Assembly (NCBI GenBank): GCA_023389045.1
Contig: JAEWEZ010000129.1
Location: 1-10,234, forward strand
Source: Actinomycetes bacterium
GTDB taxonomy: Bacteria > Actinomycetota > Actinomycetes > Actinomycetales > Dermabacteraceae
DNA: 10,234 nt
Direction of reading: 5' to 3'
Shown here in pieces: positions 1 to 7,025 of the stretch. The notes under the pieces are model-generated. The model was not told the DNA's origin. It saw nothing but the letters and a program-made list of their open reading frames with translations, and did not search any database. The stretch's first letter is position 1. Every line of letters begins with the position of its first letter. Made by a program: the position numbers and the translations under genes.

Positions 1-1059
1 ACCCAGCCGGGCACCACCGTCGTCTGCGGCGACTCGCACACCTCCACCCACGGAGCCTTCGGAGCGCTCGCCTTCGGGATCGGAACCAGCGAAGTCGAAC
101 ACGTGCTGGCCACCCAGACCCTCGCCCTGAAACCCTTCCGGACCATGGCGATCAACGTCGAGGGGAGCCTGAAACCCGGCGTGACTGCCAAGGACATCAT
201 CCTGGCGGTGATTGCCAAGATCGGCACCGGCGGGGGACAGGGCTACGTGCTCGAATACCGTGGGCAGGCGATCCGGGACCTCTCCATGGAAGGCCGGATG
301 ACGATCTGCAATATGTCCATTGAGGCGGGTGCCCGCGCCGGCATGATCGCTCCCGATGAGACCACCTTCGAATACGTCAAAGGCCGCCCGCATGCCCCGA
401 GCGGGGAGCTGTGGGACGAAGCCGTCGAGTACTGGAAGAGCCTCGCCACCGACGAAGGCGCGACCTTCGACGCCGAGGTAACGATCAACGCCGATGAACT
501 CGAACCCTTCGTGACCTGGGGAACGAACCCCGGGCAGGGCCTGCCGCTTTCGGCCTGCGTTCCGGCCCCCGAGGATTTCACCGATGACACCGCCCGCGCC
601 GCCGCCGAGCGCGCCCTGGCCTACATGGATCTGGTGCCCGGCACGCCGCTCAAGGACATCACCGTGGACACCGTCTTCATGGGCTCCTGCACCAATGGGC
701 GTATCGAAGACCTGCGGGCCTTCGCGGAGGTCATCCGTGGCCGTCAGAAGCATCCCAATGTGGAAGTGCTGGTCGTGCCGGGCTCGGCGCGTGTGCGTCT
801 GCAGGCGGAACTCGAAGGGCTCGACCGTGACTTTGAAGCCTTTGGTGCGCAGTGGCGTCAGGCTGGCTGCTCCATGTGCCTGGGCATGAACCCCGATCAG
901 CTCTCCCCGGGGCAGCGTGCCGCCTCCACCTCCAACCGCAACTTTGAGGGACGTCAGGGCAAGGGCGGCCACACCCACCTGGTCTCCCCGGTGGTTGCCG
1001 CGGCCACGGCCGTGCGGGGCAGGCTCTCCTCCCCGCTGGACCTCGAACCGATCGCCTAA
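1..1059 (+). CDS. leuC: 3-isopropylmalate dehydratase large subunit, 5'-truncated by the window edge
   Basis: The large subunit of isopropylmalate isomerase carries the [4Fe-4S] cluster and, with LeuD, converts 2-isopropylmalate to 3-isopropylmalate in cytoplasmic leucine synthesis. The frame is open from base 1 and starts inside the conserved stretch reading VVCGDSHTSTHGAFGALAFG, so the ATG at 103 is internal and not the start. The fragment has 352 residues. The three cluster cysteines are at fragment positions 230 (in GSCTNGR), 290 and 293 (in CSMCLGMN). Their spacing of 60 and 3 equals that of E. coli Cys347, Cys407 and Cys410, so about 117 N-terminal residues lie left of the window. The C-terminus matches the family's usual end. 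leuD follows after 95 bp, as expected for an obligate heterodimer. No damage is seen, and the assignment is firm. Confidence 0.97.
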   Translation, partial: TQPGTTVVCGDSHTSTHGAFGALAFGIGTSEVEHVLATQTLALKPFRTMAINVEGSLKPGVTAKDIILAVIAKIGTGGGQGYVLEYRGQAIRDLSMEGRMTICNMSIEAGARAGMIAPDETTFEYVKGRPHAPSGELWDEAVEYWKSLATDEGATFDAEVTINADELEPFVTWGTNPGQGLPLSACVPAPEDFTDDTARAAAERALAYMDLVPGTPLKDITVDTVFMGSCTNGRIEDLRAFAEVIRGRQKHPNVEVLVVPGSARVRLQAELEGLDRDFEAFGAQWRQAGCSMCLGMNPDQLSPGQRAASTSNRNFEGRQGKGGHTHLVSPVVAAATAVRGRLSSPLDLEPIA

Positions 1060-1062
1060 GAC

Positions 1063-1134
1063 CCCGGTTCCCGTCTCAACCCGTCGGCCCGCCCCAACCC
1101 TTCGGCCCGTCCCGCCCCGTCGGCCCCGACTCCG
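1063..1134. repeat. 18-bp tandem repeat in the leuC-leuD gap, 3 clear units plus one degenerate
   Basis: Units lie at 1081-1098 (CCGTCGGCCCGCCCCAAC), 1099-1116 and 1117-1134, with a degenerate unit at 1063-1080 that matches the first at 11 of 18 positions. The shared core is CCNTCGGCCC. The period of 18 is a multiple of three. Read in leuC's frame past its stop, the units give NPSARP, NPSARP and APSAPT, a Pro/Ser/Ala-rich tail. I see no hairpin with a T-run, so this is not an intrinsic terminator. It ends just before leuD's ribosome binding site. Its function is unknown, and simple slippage expansion is possible. Confidence 0.7.
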
Positions 1135-1154
1135 AGCCCCACAGGAGCCCCCAC

Positions 1155-1769
1155 ATGGAAGCTTTCACCACCCACACCGGCATCGGTGTTCCCCTGCGCC
1201 GCAGCAATGTGGATACCGACCAGATCATCCCCGCCGTCTACCTCAAGCGCGTTACCAAAACCGGTTTTGACGACGGCCTCTTCTCCGGCTGGCGCGCCAA
1301 TGACCCCGACTTCGTGCTGAACCAGGACGCCTACCGCCATGGCTCCGTGCTCGTGGCCGGACCCGACTTCGGAACCGGGTCCTCCCGCGAGCACGCCGTC
1401 TGGGCGCTTCGCGACTACGGTTTCCGTGCCGTGCTCTCCAGTCGTTTCGCCGATATTTTCCGTGGCAACGCCGGCAAACAGGGTCTGGTCGCAGCCCAGC
1501 TGCAGCAGGACGACATCGAACAGCTCTGGAAAATCCTTGAGGAAGAACCCGGCACTGACGTGACTGTGGACCTCGTCGAACAGCAGGTGCATGCCGCCGA
1601 GGCCACCTTCCGTTTCGCTATCGACGAATACACCCGCTGGCGTCTGATGGAAGGGCTCGACGATATTGGGCTCACCCTGCGTCACGAGGCCGATATCGAC
1701 GCCTTCGAGGCCCGCCGCCCCGCGTGGATGCCGAAAACCCTCCCGGCACGGACTGCCGACGACGACTGA
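1155..1769 (+). CDS. leuD: 3-isopropylmalate dehydratase small subunit
   Basis: The 204-residue product is the swivelling small subunit that completes the LeuCD active site; E. coli LeuD has 201 residues. Recognisable family blocks are NVDTDQIIPAVYLKR near residues 18-32, FGTGSSREHAVWAL near 74-87, and SRFADIFRGNAGKQGL near 96-111, the last in the form common in actinomycetes. The ATG at 1155 is chosen because AGGAG at 1143-1147 sits 7 bases upstream and the N-terminus (MEAFTTHTGIGVPLRRSNVDTDQ) starts where the family does. It lies 95 bp after leuC on the same strand, so the two are probably co-transcribed. The gap between them is filled by an 18-bp tandem repeat. No promoter is evident there, and no key residue is missing. 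Confidence 0.97.
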   Translation: MEAFTTHTGIGVPLRRSNVDTDQIIPAVYLKRVTKTGFDDGLFSGWRANDPDFVLNQDAYRHGSVLVAGPDFGTGSSREHAVWALRDYGFRAVLSSRFADIFRGNAGKQGLVAAQLQQDDIEQLWKILEEEPGTDVTVDLVEQQVHAAEATFRFAIDEYTRWRLMEGLDDIGLTLRHEADIDAFEARRPAWMPKTLPARTADDD

Positions 1770-1806
1770 AAGCACCGGCCGCCCACGCCACGAGGGGGTC
1801 GGCCCG

Positions 1807-1846
1807 ATCACCATTGCGGTGATGCCCAGATGCCCTCCGGTATGGT
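1807..1846 (+). promoter_or_regulatory. possible murA promoter region with a short inverted repeat
   Basis: The 132-bp gap between leuD and murA contains a perfect 6-bp inverted repeat with a 5-base spacer, ATCACC-ATTGC-GGTGAT (1807-1823). Downstream is TATGGT (1841-1846), which fits the loose actinobacterial -10 pattern TANNNT. The best -35-like match is TTGCGG (1814-1819), but the 21-bp spacing is longer than usual. No T-run follows the inverted repeat, so it is not a terminator. It could be an operator or chance. The change of function from leucine to envelope genes makes a promoter in this gap likely, but its exact position is a guess. Confidence 0.3.
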
Positions 1847-1901
1847 GGAGCGGTCACTCAGGGCCGTCCCCAGCGGCCCGTCTTAGACCCTCAAGGACAC
1901 C

Positions 1902-3224
1902 ATGACCTCGATATTCCACGTGCGCGGCGGACGCCGCCTCGACGGTGAAATCACCGTTCGAGGTGCGAAGAACCTCGTCTCTAAGGCGATGGTGGCTGCG
2001 CTCCTGGGCGAGGAGCCCAGCATCCTGCGCTCCGTTCCGGACATCCGCGATGTGCAGATCGTTTCCGAGCTGCTCGCGATCCACGGGGTGAAGGTCGAAC
2101 GCGATGTAGACTCCGGCACGATTTCCATGGACCCCTCCAATGTGGAACGCGCCCAGGTGTCCGACATCGACGCCCACGCGGGAAGCTCCCGCATCCCGAT
2201 TCTGTTCTGCGGTCCGCTCCTGCACCGCCTGGGCGAGGCGATCATCCCTGACCTCGGCGGATGCCGGATCGGTGACCGCCCGATCAACTACCACCTCGAT
2301 GTGCTGCGCGCCTTCGGGGCCGTGGTGGATAAGCGCGAGTTCGGTATTTACATCACCGCCGCGAACGGCCTGACCGGCGCCAAGATCAACCTTGAATACC
2401 CGAGCGTCGGCGCCACCGAGCAGGTGCTGCTGACCGCCGTGCGGGCCGAGGGCATCACGGAACTGTCCAACGCGGCGGTCGAACCCGAGATCGAAGATCT
2501 CATCGCGGTGCTGCAGAAGATGGGCGCGATCATCTCGATGCACACCGACCGCACCATCACCATCGAGGGCGTCCCGCGCCTGGGCGGCTACGAACACGTG
2601 GCCATCCCGGACCGGATCGAAGCCGCGAGCTGGGCCTGCGCCGCGCTCGTTACCGAGGGTTCGGTGTTCATCCGCGATGCGCAGCAGAAGCCGATGAGTA
2701 CCTTCCTGAACACCTACCGCAAGGTGGGCGGCGGGATGGAGATTACCGACGACGGCATCCGCTTCTTCCACCCCGGCACCCCGCTGAACTCGATCGCGGT
2801 GGAGACCGATGTGCACCCCGGTTTCATGACCGACTGGCAGCAGCCGCTCGTGGTAGCGCTGACCAAAGCCGAAGGGATCTCGATCGTGCACGAAACCGTG
2901 TACGAGAACCGCCTCGGCTTCACGAGCGCCCTGAATGAGATGGGCGCCCACATCCAGGTGTACCGCGAATGCCTGGGTGGCTCCGGCTGCCGTTTCGGTC
3001 GACGGAACTTCAATCACTCGGCCGTGATCTCCGGGGCAACCCCGCTCAAAGCAGCCGACATCACCGTGCCTGACCTGCGCGGCGGATTCTCCTACCTGAT
3101 CGCGGCTCTCGGCGCTGAAGGAGTCTCCACCATCCGTGGCATCGACCTGATCGACCGCGGCTACGAACTGTTCCGTGAGAAGCTCACCGCCCTCGGCGCC
3201 GAGTTCTGGGAGGACGAGGCATGA
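1902..3224 (+). CDS. murA: UDP-N-acetylglucosamine 1-carboxyvinyltransferase (MurA)
   Basis: MurA transfers enolpyruvate from PEP to UDP-GlcNAc, the first committed step of cytoplasmic peptidoglycan precursor synthesis. The product has 440 residues (E. coli 419). Landmarks that align with E. coli are GAKN with Lys23/Asn24 (E. coli Lys22/Asn23), the loop GGCRIGDRP with catalytic Cys121 (E. coli Cys115), TDWQ with Asp311 (Asp305), and PDLRGG with Arg393 (Arg397). Cys, rather than the Asp found in mycobacteria, at 121 predicts sensitivity to fosfomycin as far as the target is concerned. A segment near residues 355-372 with the block CRFGRRNF appears longer than in E. coli; I recall this form from other actinomycetes. 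The ATG at 1902 follows AAGGA at 1893-1897 by 4 bases. Its TGA overlaps the next ATG, which suggests translational coupling. Confidence 0.96.
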   Translation: MTSIFHVRGGRRLDGEITVRGAKNLVSKAMVAALLGEEPSILRSVPDIRDVQIVSELLAIHGVKVERDVDSGTISMDPSNVERAQVSDIDAHAGSSRIPILFCGPLLHRLGEAIIPDLGGCRIGDRPINYHLDVLRAFGAVVDKREFGIYITAANGLTGAKINLEYPSVGATEQVLLTAVRAEGITELSNAAVEPEIEDLIAVLQKMGAIISMHTDRTITIEGVPRLGGYEHVAIPDRIEAASWACAALVTEGSVFIRDAQQKPMSTFLNTYRKVGGGMEITDDGIRFFHPGTPLNSIAVETDVHPGFMTDWQQPLVVALTKAEGISIVHETVYENRLGFTSALNEMGAHIQVYRECLGGSGCRFGRRNFNHSAVISGATPLKAADITVPDLRGGFSYLIAALGAEGVSTIRGIDLIDRGYELFREKLTALGAEFWEDEA

Positions 3225-3847
3225 ACCAGAGCGAATCCCACCGCGATGACGACGTGATCGAGGCGGAGGTCATCTCCGACGAGCACGAGCCGAGCGTGGC
3301 GACCCCCGCCTCGGCCGCCGGGTCCATTGCCCTGCGTGACATTCCGATCCCCGACTACTGCGATGTGGTCATCGTGCCGACGCAGGGGGTGCAGGAATCC
3401 GATCCGCGCGTGTGGGCCGAGGCGATCTTCAGCCACGAAAACACCCCGCTGAAGACCCGCGGCCTGAGAGCCCTACGCGATGAGGCCGTGCGCCTGATGG
3501 ATATGGTGCCGCCGCCGGAGAAGGAATACGTCGTCGATGAAGTTGTCGGTGGCGAAGCCCTGATCTGCGATGACACCCCGCTGCTGCGGGTGCGGATCGG
3601 TGTGGCCGTGCTGCCGGGTGGGGATCTCCTGCAGATCACCACGGCCGTCAAGTACCGCTCCGTGCGCGGCCGGATCGCTTTCGCCCCGCGCCGCCTGATG
3701 CACGCCGCCGCCGTGAACACCCTTGCGCGCCGCGCCCCCACCACGCTGCGTCGCCGCGCGATCCAGGCCGGCACCGCCACTCGCCGCGGCATCGCCTCCC
3801 AGGCCACCCGGCGAATGCTCGGCCGCGGAACCTCCGGTCTGGACTGA
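3221..3847 (+). CDS. DUF2867-like protein of unknown function
   Basis: The 208-residue product has no assigned function. The central part (about residues 45-165) resembles the DUF2867 pattern as I recall it: a Trp-Ala segment (RVWAEAIF), ALRDEAVRLM, then VVGGEALICDD, LLRVRIGVAV, LLQITTAVKY and RGRIAFAPRRLMHAA. The N-terminal 35 or so residues are acidic and probably disordered; the C-terminal 45 are very rich in Arg, Ala and Thr and may bind nucleic acid or acidic lipid, or simply be a basic tail. No signal peptide or membrane segment is seen. The ATG is placed by ATGA overlap with murA's stop and by GGAGG at 3209-3213, 7 bases upstream. It is coupled to murA and followed after 7 bases by an acyltransferase gene, so a role near envelope synthesis is inferred from context only. 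Confidence 0.85.
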   Translation: MNQSESHRDDDVIEAEVISDEHEPSVATPASAAGSIALRDIPIPDYCDVVIVPTQGVQESDPRVWAEAIFSHENTPLKTRGLRALRDEAVRLMDMVPPPEKEYVVDEVVGGEALICDDTPLLRVRIGVAVLPGGDLLQITTAVKYRSVRGRIAFAPRRLMHAAAVNTLARRAPTTLRRRAIQAGTATRRGIASQATRRMLGRGTSGLD

Positions 3848-3854
3848 ACCGCTG

Positions 3855-4751
3855 ATGGGCGGTGGCGGACTGCGTAGACGATGGCAGCGTCTGCGTCTCT
3901 CCTGGGACCTCCCGGGAGCGCGTGCCCCGCAGCGCCGATCCGGCCCCATCATCGGTGTGCTGCAGTTTCTGCTGCGGCCCGCGATCTGGCTGCTTGCCCG
4001 CCCCGTCCATCGCGGGCGGGAGAACCTGGCCGCATCGGGGCCGATGGTGCTGGTCGGGAACCACACCGGGCCTTTCGACGCCCTCGCCTACGGGCACCTT
4101 TTGCATGCGAGCGGTGTGGCGCCACGTTTCGTGGCTAAGCAGTCCCTGTTTTCGATCTGGCCGCTCGGGGCCGTGCTGCGGGCGACGGGACAGATTCCCG
4201 TGCTGCGCGGCACGGACCGTGCCGCCGACGCCCTGGCCGCGGCGCAGGCGGCCCTCGAACGCGGCGAAGCGATCATGCTGTTCCCGGAGGGCACCTACAC
4301 CCGTGACCCCGAGGGCTGGCCGATGCGCGGACGGTTAGGGGCGGCGCGCCTCGCGCTTCGAACCGGCGCCCCAATTGTGCCTGTGGGCTGCCACGGCTCC
4401 CGGGAGCTGTGGCCCGTCGGATCCCCAATCCCGCACCCCGGCCCCGGGCGGCGCGTGCAGTTCCAGATCGGTGAGCCCTTCACGGCACAGCTGCTGGAGG
4501 GGGAGAGCCAGAGGGAGGCTGAAGTGAGGGTGAGCGTGGAGATCATGGAGCGGATCATGCGGCTTCTGGCCCGGATGCGCAGGCAGGAACCACCCGCCAC
4601 GATGCATGACCCTGACAGCGATGATTTCCGCCCGGAGACAGGTCAGCGCGCCGTGCGCCCACGACGCCCCTGGGAGGGGCCCTGGCATGTGGGGCGCTGG
4701 AGGGAAGGCCGCACGCAGCAGAGGCGCGGGAAGCCCCGGGCCAAGAAGTAA
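3855..4751 (+). CDS. plsC: 1-acyl-sn-glycerol-3-phosphate acyltransferase (PlsC/LPLAT family)
   Basis: This family acylates lysophosphatidate to phosphatidate at the inner face of the membrane. With the ATG at 3855 the product has 298 residues. The acyltransferase blocks appear in order: NHTGPFD with catalytic His70 and Asp75 (the HX4D motif), GQIPVLR at 112-118, FPEGTYTR at 143-150, and GAPIVPVG at 171-178. A moderately hydrophobic stretch at about 31-50 (GPIIGVLQFLLRPAIWLLARP) may dip into the membrane. The tail after about residue 240 is Arg/Pro-rich and not part of the fold. The frame is open back to 3723, but a start there would overlap the previous gene by over 120 bases, so 3855, 7 bases after its stop, is preferred. 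No clear Shine-Dalgarno is visible; reinitiation is plausible. The exact acyl acceptor is unproven. Confidence 0.93.
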   Translation: MGGGGLRRRWQRLRLSWDLPGARAPQRRSGPIIGVLQFLLRPAIWLLARPVHRGRENLAASGPMVLVGNHTGPFDALAYGHLLHASGVAPRFVAKQSLFSIWPLGAVLRATGQIPVLRGTDRAADALAAAQAALERGEAIMLFPEGTYTRDPEGWPMRGRLGAARLALRTGAPIVPVGCHGSRELWPVGSPIPHPGPGRRVQFQIGEPFTAQLLEGESQREAEVRVSVEIMERIMRLLARMRRQEPPATMHDPDSDDFRPETGQRAVRPRRPWEGPWHVGRWREGRTQQRRGKPRAKK

Positions 4752-4762
4752 GGAGTGAGCCG

Positions 4763-5797
4763 ATGACGCAGCAGGCACTGGGCGAGAGTGCATCGCCTCG
4801 TCGAATCGCGGTGCTCGGCGCCGGCAGCTGGGGCACCGTGTTCGCGCAGGTCCTCGCCGATGCCGGTCACGAGGTGATTCTGTGGGCCCGACGGGAAGAG
4901 GCCGCCGCGGAGATCCGTCGGACCCACCGCAATACCCGCTACCTGCCGGACCTCACGCTGCCCACGACCATCACCGCCACCAGCGACCCGCGCGAAGCCC
5001 TCACCGGGGTGGACGGCGTGGTGGTCGCAATCCCCGCCCAGGTGCTGCGCCCCACGTTGCGTGCCTGGCGGGAAGACGGCATCACCCTCCCCGATGTGCC
5101 CGTCATCTCCCTGGTCAAGGGGATCGAACGGGGTACCGACGCACGCATCAGCGAAATTCTCGAGCAGGAAACAGACCTCGCACCCGACCAGATCGCGGTG
5201 CTCTCGGGGCCGAACCTCTCGGCGGAAATCGCGCAGCGTCGCCCCTGCGGTGCGGTGATCGCCTGCCGCGATGAAGAGACCGCACACCTGCTCGCACGCT
5301 GGTGCGATGCCCCCTACCTGCGCGCTTACGTCTCCACCGATGTGATCGGCGTGGAGATCGCCGGAGCCGTCAAGAACGTGATCGCGATCGTCGTCGGCGC
5401 CGCCACCGGCCTCGGGCACGGGCACAACACCACCGCGAGCCTGATTACCCGCGGACTCGCCGAGATCACCCGTCTCGGTGTGGCCCTCGGCGGGCGCCGC
5501 GAAACCTTCGCTGGACTCGCCGGGGTCGGTGACCTGGTAGCCACCTGCGCCTCCCCGTTGTCCCGGAACCACCGGATGGGCGAAGCACTCGGTCAGGGGC
5601 TCGACGTGGACACAGCCCGCGCGAAGATCGGACAGACTGCTGAGGGTGTCGCGACCGCGCGGGCCGTCGCTGACCTCGCCCAACGCCTTGACATCGACAT
5701 GCCGCTCACAAACGCTGTGGTCTCCGTCATCGACAATGGCGCCCGCATCGAGGACGTCACCGCGGGCCTGCTCTCGCGCTCAGTGCGACCGGAATGA
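4763..5797 (+). CDS. gpsA: NAD(P)H-dependent glycerol-3-phosphate dehydrogenase
   Basis: GpsA reduces dihydroxyacetone phosphate to sn-glycerol-3-phosphate, the backbone for phospholipids. The 344-residue product shows the dinucleotide-binding loop GAGSWGT at 19-25, VKGIERGT with Lys119, GPNLSAEIA at 149-157, the catalytic-lysine segment GAVKNVIAI with Lys204, HNTTASLITRG at 221-231 and GVGDLVATC with Asp257, all in family order. The ATG at 4763 is set by AAGGAG (4750-4755), 7 bases upstream. It begins 11 bases after the acyltransferase stop, which it follows in the lipid pathway, so the two are very probably co-transcribed. The length is typical and the gene is intact. Confidence 0.97.
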   Translation: MTQQALGESASPRRIAVLGAGSWGTVFAQVLADAGHEVILWARREEAAAEIRRTHRNTRYLPDLTLPTTITATSDPREALTGVDGVVVAIPAQVLRPTLRAWREDGITLPDVPVISLVKGIERGTDARISEILEQETDLAPDQIAVLSGPNLSAEIAQRRPCGAVIACRDEETAHLLARWCDAPYLRAYVSTDVIGVEIAGAVKNVIAIVVGAATGLGHGHNTTASLITRGLAEITRLGVALGGRRETFAGLAGVGDLVATCASPLSRNHRMGEALGQGLDVDTARAKIGQTAEGVATARAVADLAQRLDIDMPLTNAVVSVIDNGARIEDVTAGLLSRSVRPE

Positions 5798-5837
5798 CAC
5801 TCCCGACGGGACCGCAGATGCGAAGGAATGCCACGAG

Positions 5838-6974
5838 ATGACTACGCTTCAAGGAATGAGCACGACAGTCGCCCTCCTATTCGGGGGCCGCAGCGGTGAA
5901 CACGGCATCTCCTGCATCACCGCCGGCGGGATCCTGGAAGCCATCGACCGTGACCGCTACGAGGTCATCGCCCTGGGGATTACCCGCGACGGCCGCCTCG
6001 TCCACGTCAGCGACGATCCCGCCCACTGGCATCTCTTTGGTGGTGCCGCCCCCGAAGTCCCCGCCGATGGCGACGAAGTGCTCCTCCCATCTCGCCCCCA
6101 TCAGCCCGGGCAGCGCAGCGAACTGCGGGTGATCCGTGAGGGACGAGTGGAACCGCTCGCCCAGATCGACGTGGTCTTCCCCCTGCTCCACGGCCCCTAC
6201 GGAGAAGACGGCACCATCCAGGGCGCCCTGGACCTGCTCGATGTGCCCTACGTTGGCTCCGGTGTGCTCGGCTCCGCCCTCGGCATGGATAAGGACGCCA
6301 CCAAAATGGTTCTCCAGGCGGCAGGGATCGGGGTTGCCCCCGGTTTCCTCGTGCGCCGAGAGCAGTGGGCCGCCGACCCCGAGAGCGTGCGCGAGAAGGT
6401 GGCGAAGCTGCAGGCACCTTTGTTCGTGAAGCCAGCCCGCGCTGGTTCGAGCCTCGGTGTGTCCCGCGTCGACAACCCCGAGGGTGCCGACCTCGAGACG
6501 GCACTCGAGACCGCCTTCCGGGAAGACCCGAAGGTGCTGATCGAGCAGGGGATTCACGGGCGCGAGGTGGAATGCGGGGTGCTCCAGGGGATCGACGGGG
6601 CACCGCCGCGCACAACGATTCCCGGGGAAGTGCGCATTGGCTCCGACCTCGACTTTTACGACTACGAATCCAAGTACTTCTCCAAGGGCACCGTGCATAT
6701 CGACGTGCCTGCCGAGATCAGCGAGGAACTGCAGACCACGGTGCGCGACATTGCTGCTCGTACTTTCACCGCGCTGGGTCTCGAAGGCCTGGCCCGCGTG
6801 GACGTGTTCGTGACCGAAGACGGCAATGTGCTGGTCAACGAGGTCAATACGATGCCCGGCTTCACCCCGTTCTCCATGTTCCCCGTGCTGTGGCAAAACA
6901 TGGGCCTGAGCTACCCCGAGCTGATCAGCGACCTGATTGAGCAGGCGCGGCGGCGGCCGCTCGGGTTGCGCTGA
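5838..6974 (+). CDS. ddl: D-alanine--D-alanine ligase
   Basis: Ddl joins two D-Ala with ATP for the peptidoglycan stem peptide. From the ATG at 5838 the product has 378 residues. Features are FGGRSGEHGIS with Glu21 (counterpart of E. coli DdlB Glu15), LLHGPYGEDGTIQG at 117-130, KPARAGSSLGV at 198-208, FYDYESKY with Lys279/Tyr280 (DdlB Lys215/Tyr216), RVDVF with Arg320/Asp322, and NEVNTMPG with Glu335/Asn337 as metal ligands. Tyr280 indicates D-Ala-D-Ala rather than D-Ala-D-Lac specificity. The frame is open back to 5646, inside gpsA, but similarity starts near residue 11. The ATG at 5838 has AAGGA (5823-5827) 10 bases upstream. The ATG at 5856 directly abuts its own AAGGA and is a poorer choice. 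The gene follows gpsA after 40 bp. Confidence 0.96.
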   Translation: MTTLQGMSTTVALLFGGRSGEHGISCITAGGILEAIDRDRYEVIALGITRDGRLVHVSDDPAHWHLFGGAAPEVPADGDEVLLPSRPHQPGQRSELRVIREGRVEPLAQIDVVFPLLHGPYGEDGTIQGALDLLDVPYVGSGVLGSALGMDKDATKMVLQAAGIGVAPGFLVRREQWAADPESVREKVAKLQAPLFVKPARAGSSLGVSRVDNPEGADLETALETAFREDPKVLIEQGIHGREVECGVLQGIDGAPPRTTIPGEVRIGSDLDFYDYESKYFSKGTVHIDVPAEISEELQTTVRDIAARTFTALGLEGLARVDVFVTEDGNVLVNEVNTMPGFTPFSMFPVLWQNMGLSYPELISDLIEQARRRPLGLR

Positions 6975-6980
6975 CAGGGG

Positions 6981-7025
6981 TACTGCGTCTCGTTGTACTG
7001 CGTCTCGCTTTACTGCGTTTCGCTC
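6981..7025. repeat. 15-bp tandem repeat, 3 units, spanning the ddl-DUF3515 convergent gap
   Basis: Three adjacent units lie at 6981-6995 (TACTGCGTCTCGTTG), 6996-7010 and 7011-7025, differing at only a few positions. The last unit forms the 3' end of the minus-strand DUF3515 gene: on that strand the units read SETQ-stop, SETQY and NETQY. The stop codon TAA thus stands where the other two units have TAC. The next in-frame minus-strand stop is at 6911-6913, inside ddl. No hairpin with a T-run is present on either strand between the two converging genes. Confidence 0.85.

Noticed and set aside
1861..1879. GGGCC/GGCCC hairpin just upstream of murA as an attenuator
   Set aside because: A five-base stem with a nine-base loop, no alternative pairing partner and no T-run.
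1854..3017. 387-codon minus-strand open frame opposite murA
   Set aside because: It mirrors murA's codon bias in GC-rich DNA. The plus strand carries an unmistakable MurA with active-site residues, and the antisense product has no recognisable domain.
3723..3854. 44-residue N-terminal extension of the acyltransferase
   Set aside because: It would lie entirely within or against the DUF2867-like gene, is Pro/Ala-rich and unlike the family; the ATG at 3855 is preferred.
4643..5683. 346-codon minus-strand open frame opposite gpsA
   Set aside because: A shadow of gpsA, with His/Gly/Arg-rich composition typical of antisense GC-rich frames and no family motif.
5801..5811. TCCCG-A-CGGGA palindrome between gpsA and ddl as a terminator or operator
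   Set aside because: The RNA stem would have only four base pairs with a three-base loop and no T-run; such palindromes are expected by chance in this base composition.
5877..6896. 339-codon minus-strand open frame opposite ddl
   Set aside because: A shadow of ddl; same reasoning, and no upstream ribosome site or motif.
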